Source: JAKACA01 sp050010115 (GTDB lineage Bacteria; Actinomycetota; Acidimicrobiia; Acidimicrobiales; Bog-793). From it: a stretch of 14,838 nt of DNA. The notes beneath the pieces were generated by a model. It saw only the letters and a program-made list of their open reading frames with translations, searched no databases and was not told where the DNA came from. The stretch covers positions 1-14,838 of the forward strand of contig JBEKLQ010000103.1 of the NCBI GenBank assembly GCA_050010115.1, written 5' to 3'. The translations under genes were made by a program, and so were the position numbers. How positions within the stretch are numbered: the stretch's first letter is position 1; each line of letters begins with the position of its first letter. Below, in pieces: positions 14,183-14,838 of the stretch.

Positions 14183-14838
14183 ATGCAGGCCACCCGCGTC
14201 GGGCGCACGGATGTCCTGGCGGCGATCGACGAGCTCGGCATCGCCGGGCGCCCGATCTGCCTCCACACCTCTCTCTCGGCGCACGGAACAGTCGTTGGCG
14301 GTGCCGCCACGATCGTCGACGCACTGCTCGAGCGTGGCGTCACCGTCCTCGTGCCGACCTTCTCGGGCGTGGCGTTTGAGGTGCAGGTGCCGCCGGCACT
14401 GGCTGAGGACGGCGCCCCGCAAGGGGCTGCGACGATCTTCAGCCCCGAGTCGCGCGAGATCGACCCCTCGATGGGCGCTCTCCCGCGCGAGGTCCTCGCC
14501 CGCCCGGGCCGCCGGCGTGGGAACCATCCTCTCGACTCGTTCACCGCGATCGGGCCCCTCGCCGAGGACCTCGTGCGCGAACAGACAGTCACGAACGTGT
14601 ACGCACCACTGCGGGCCGTCGGCGAGCGTGATGGAGCGGTCGTCCTCGCCGGCGTCGGGCTGAACCGGATGACCCTCATCCACCTCGCCGAGGCCGAGGC
14701 AGGCCGGCGGCTGTTTCGCTGCTGGGCGCGCGTGCCCGGCGGCGAGATCGTGCCGACGGTCGCGGGTGGCTGCTCCGAGGGTTTCTTCGCCTTCGAGCCG
14801 GTGCTGGCGCCCATCGAACGGTCCACCCGTGTCGGCTC
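14183..14838 (+). CDS. AAC(3)-family aminoglycoside N-acetyltransferase-like protein, 3' end cut by window
   Basis: The first 218 residues of an Antibiotic_NAT (PF02522 type) protein are present. Motifs in order are HTSLSAHG (about 28-35), VPTFSG (57-62), MGALPREVLARPGR then NHPLDSFTAIG (about 97-124), and YAPLRAVGERDGAVVLAGVG leading to TLIHLAE (catalytic-type His about 167). These match the acetyl-CoA-dependent AAC(3) fold, which acetylates the 3-amino group of 2-deoxystreptamine in aminoglycosides. Many chromosomal members have other or unknown substrates, so resistance should not be assumed. ATG 14183 starts without a clear RBS. No mobile element or resistance cassette surrounds it, which suggests a resident chromosomal gene. 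Confidence 0.88.
   Translation, partial: MQATRVGRTDVLAAIDELGIAGRPICLHTSLSAHGTVVGGAATIVDALLERGVTVLVPTFSGVAFEVQVPPALAEDGAPQGAATIFSPESREIDPSMGALPREVLARPGRRRGNHPLDSFTAIGPLAEDLVREQTVTNVYAPLRAVGERDGAVVLAGVGLNRMTLIHLAEAEAGRRLFRCWARVPGGEIVPTVAGGCSEGFFAFEPVLAPIERSTRVG

Noticed and set aside
13369..14826. 485-residue minus-strand open frame
   Set aside because: It is antisense to the YVTN propeller and the AAC(3) gene, both of which have clear family motifs; its composition is Arg/Ser/Pro-rich and featureless.
1..14838. tRNA or rRNA genes, CRISPR arrays, insertion sequences
   Set aside because: Reading both strands showed no clover-leaf sequence with CCA-type ends, no regularly spaced short repeats other than the coding blades, and no transposase motif with terminal inverted repeats.

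Overview
This is a GC-rich, gene-dense bacterial segment. Codon use (third positions mostly G or C), frequent GTG starts, ATGA gene overlaps, and the TetR, PadR, ECF sigma and FtsX-type families all suggest a high-GC actinobacterium. I cannot name a genus. Three genes carry single-base frameshifts, so the window is either a decaying accessory region or a draft or metagenome assembly with uncorrected indels.

Layout. Left end (1-1300): a secreted beta-propeller gene on the minus strand with six near-identical blades, broken by a one-base deletion. Positions 1300-3459: a short-chain dehydrogenase and a carboxymuconolactone-decarboxylase-fold protein form a two-gene minus-strand operon with a 4-base overlap. 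A divergent TetR regulator lies across from them, and a consensus-like promoter with two tandem ATACT-N4-AGTAT palindromes sits between. Positions 3460-4913: gene-poor, with one small hypothetical protein and a frameshifted, 3'-truncated HAD-like hydrolase. Positions 4914-8388 (minus): PadR regulator, ABC ATPase and FtsX-type permease, joined by two 4-base overlaps, behind an apparently leaderless, operator-covered promoter. Positions 8389-9482: a frameshifted cupin gene between non-coding stretches. Positions 9483-10163: a hypothetical protein. Positions 10195-13698: a probable lipoprotein beta-propeller with one CxxxxC or CxxxxxC pair per blade, then an ECF sigma factor whose 3' end overlaps a membrane-anchored YVTN-type beta-propeller. 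Right end: the start of an AAC(3)-family acetyltransferase, cut by the window edge.

How the genes work together. The two regulated metabolic or efflux modules (TetR with CMD/SDR; PadR with ABC ATPase/permease) look like self-contained switches that respond to small molecules. The most interesting part is the right half. There an ECF sigma factor is translationally coupled to a one-pass membrane protein with a short basic cytoplasmic tail and a large extracytoplasmic propeller. That is the topology expected of a sigma/anti-sigma sensor pair, although no known anti-sigma domain is visible. With the lipoprotein and the left-end protein, the window holds three unrelated-looking exported propellers.
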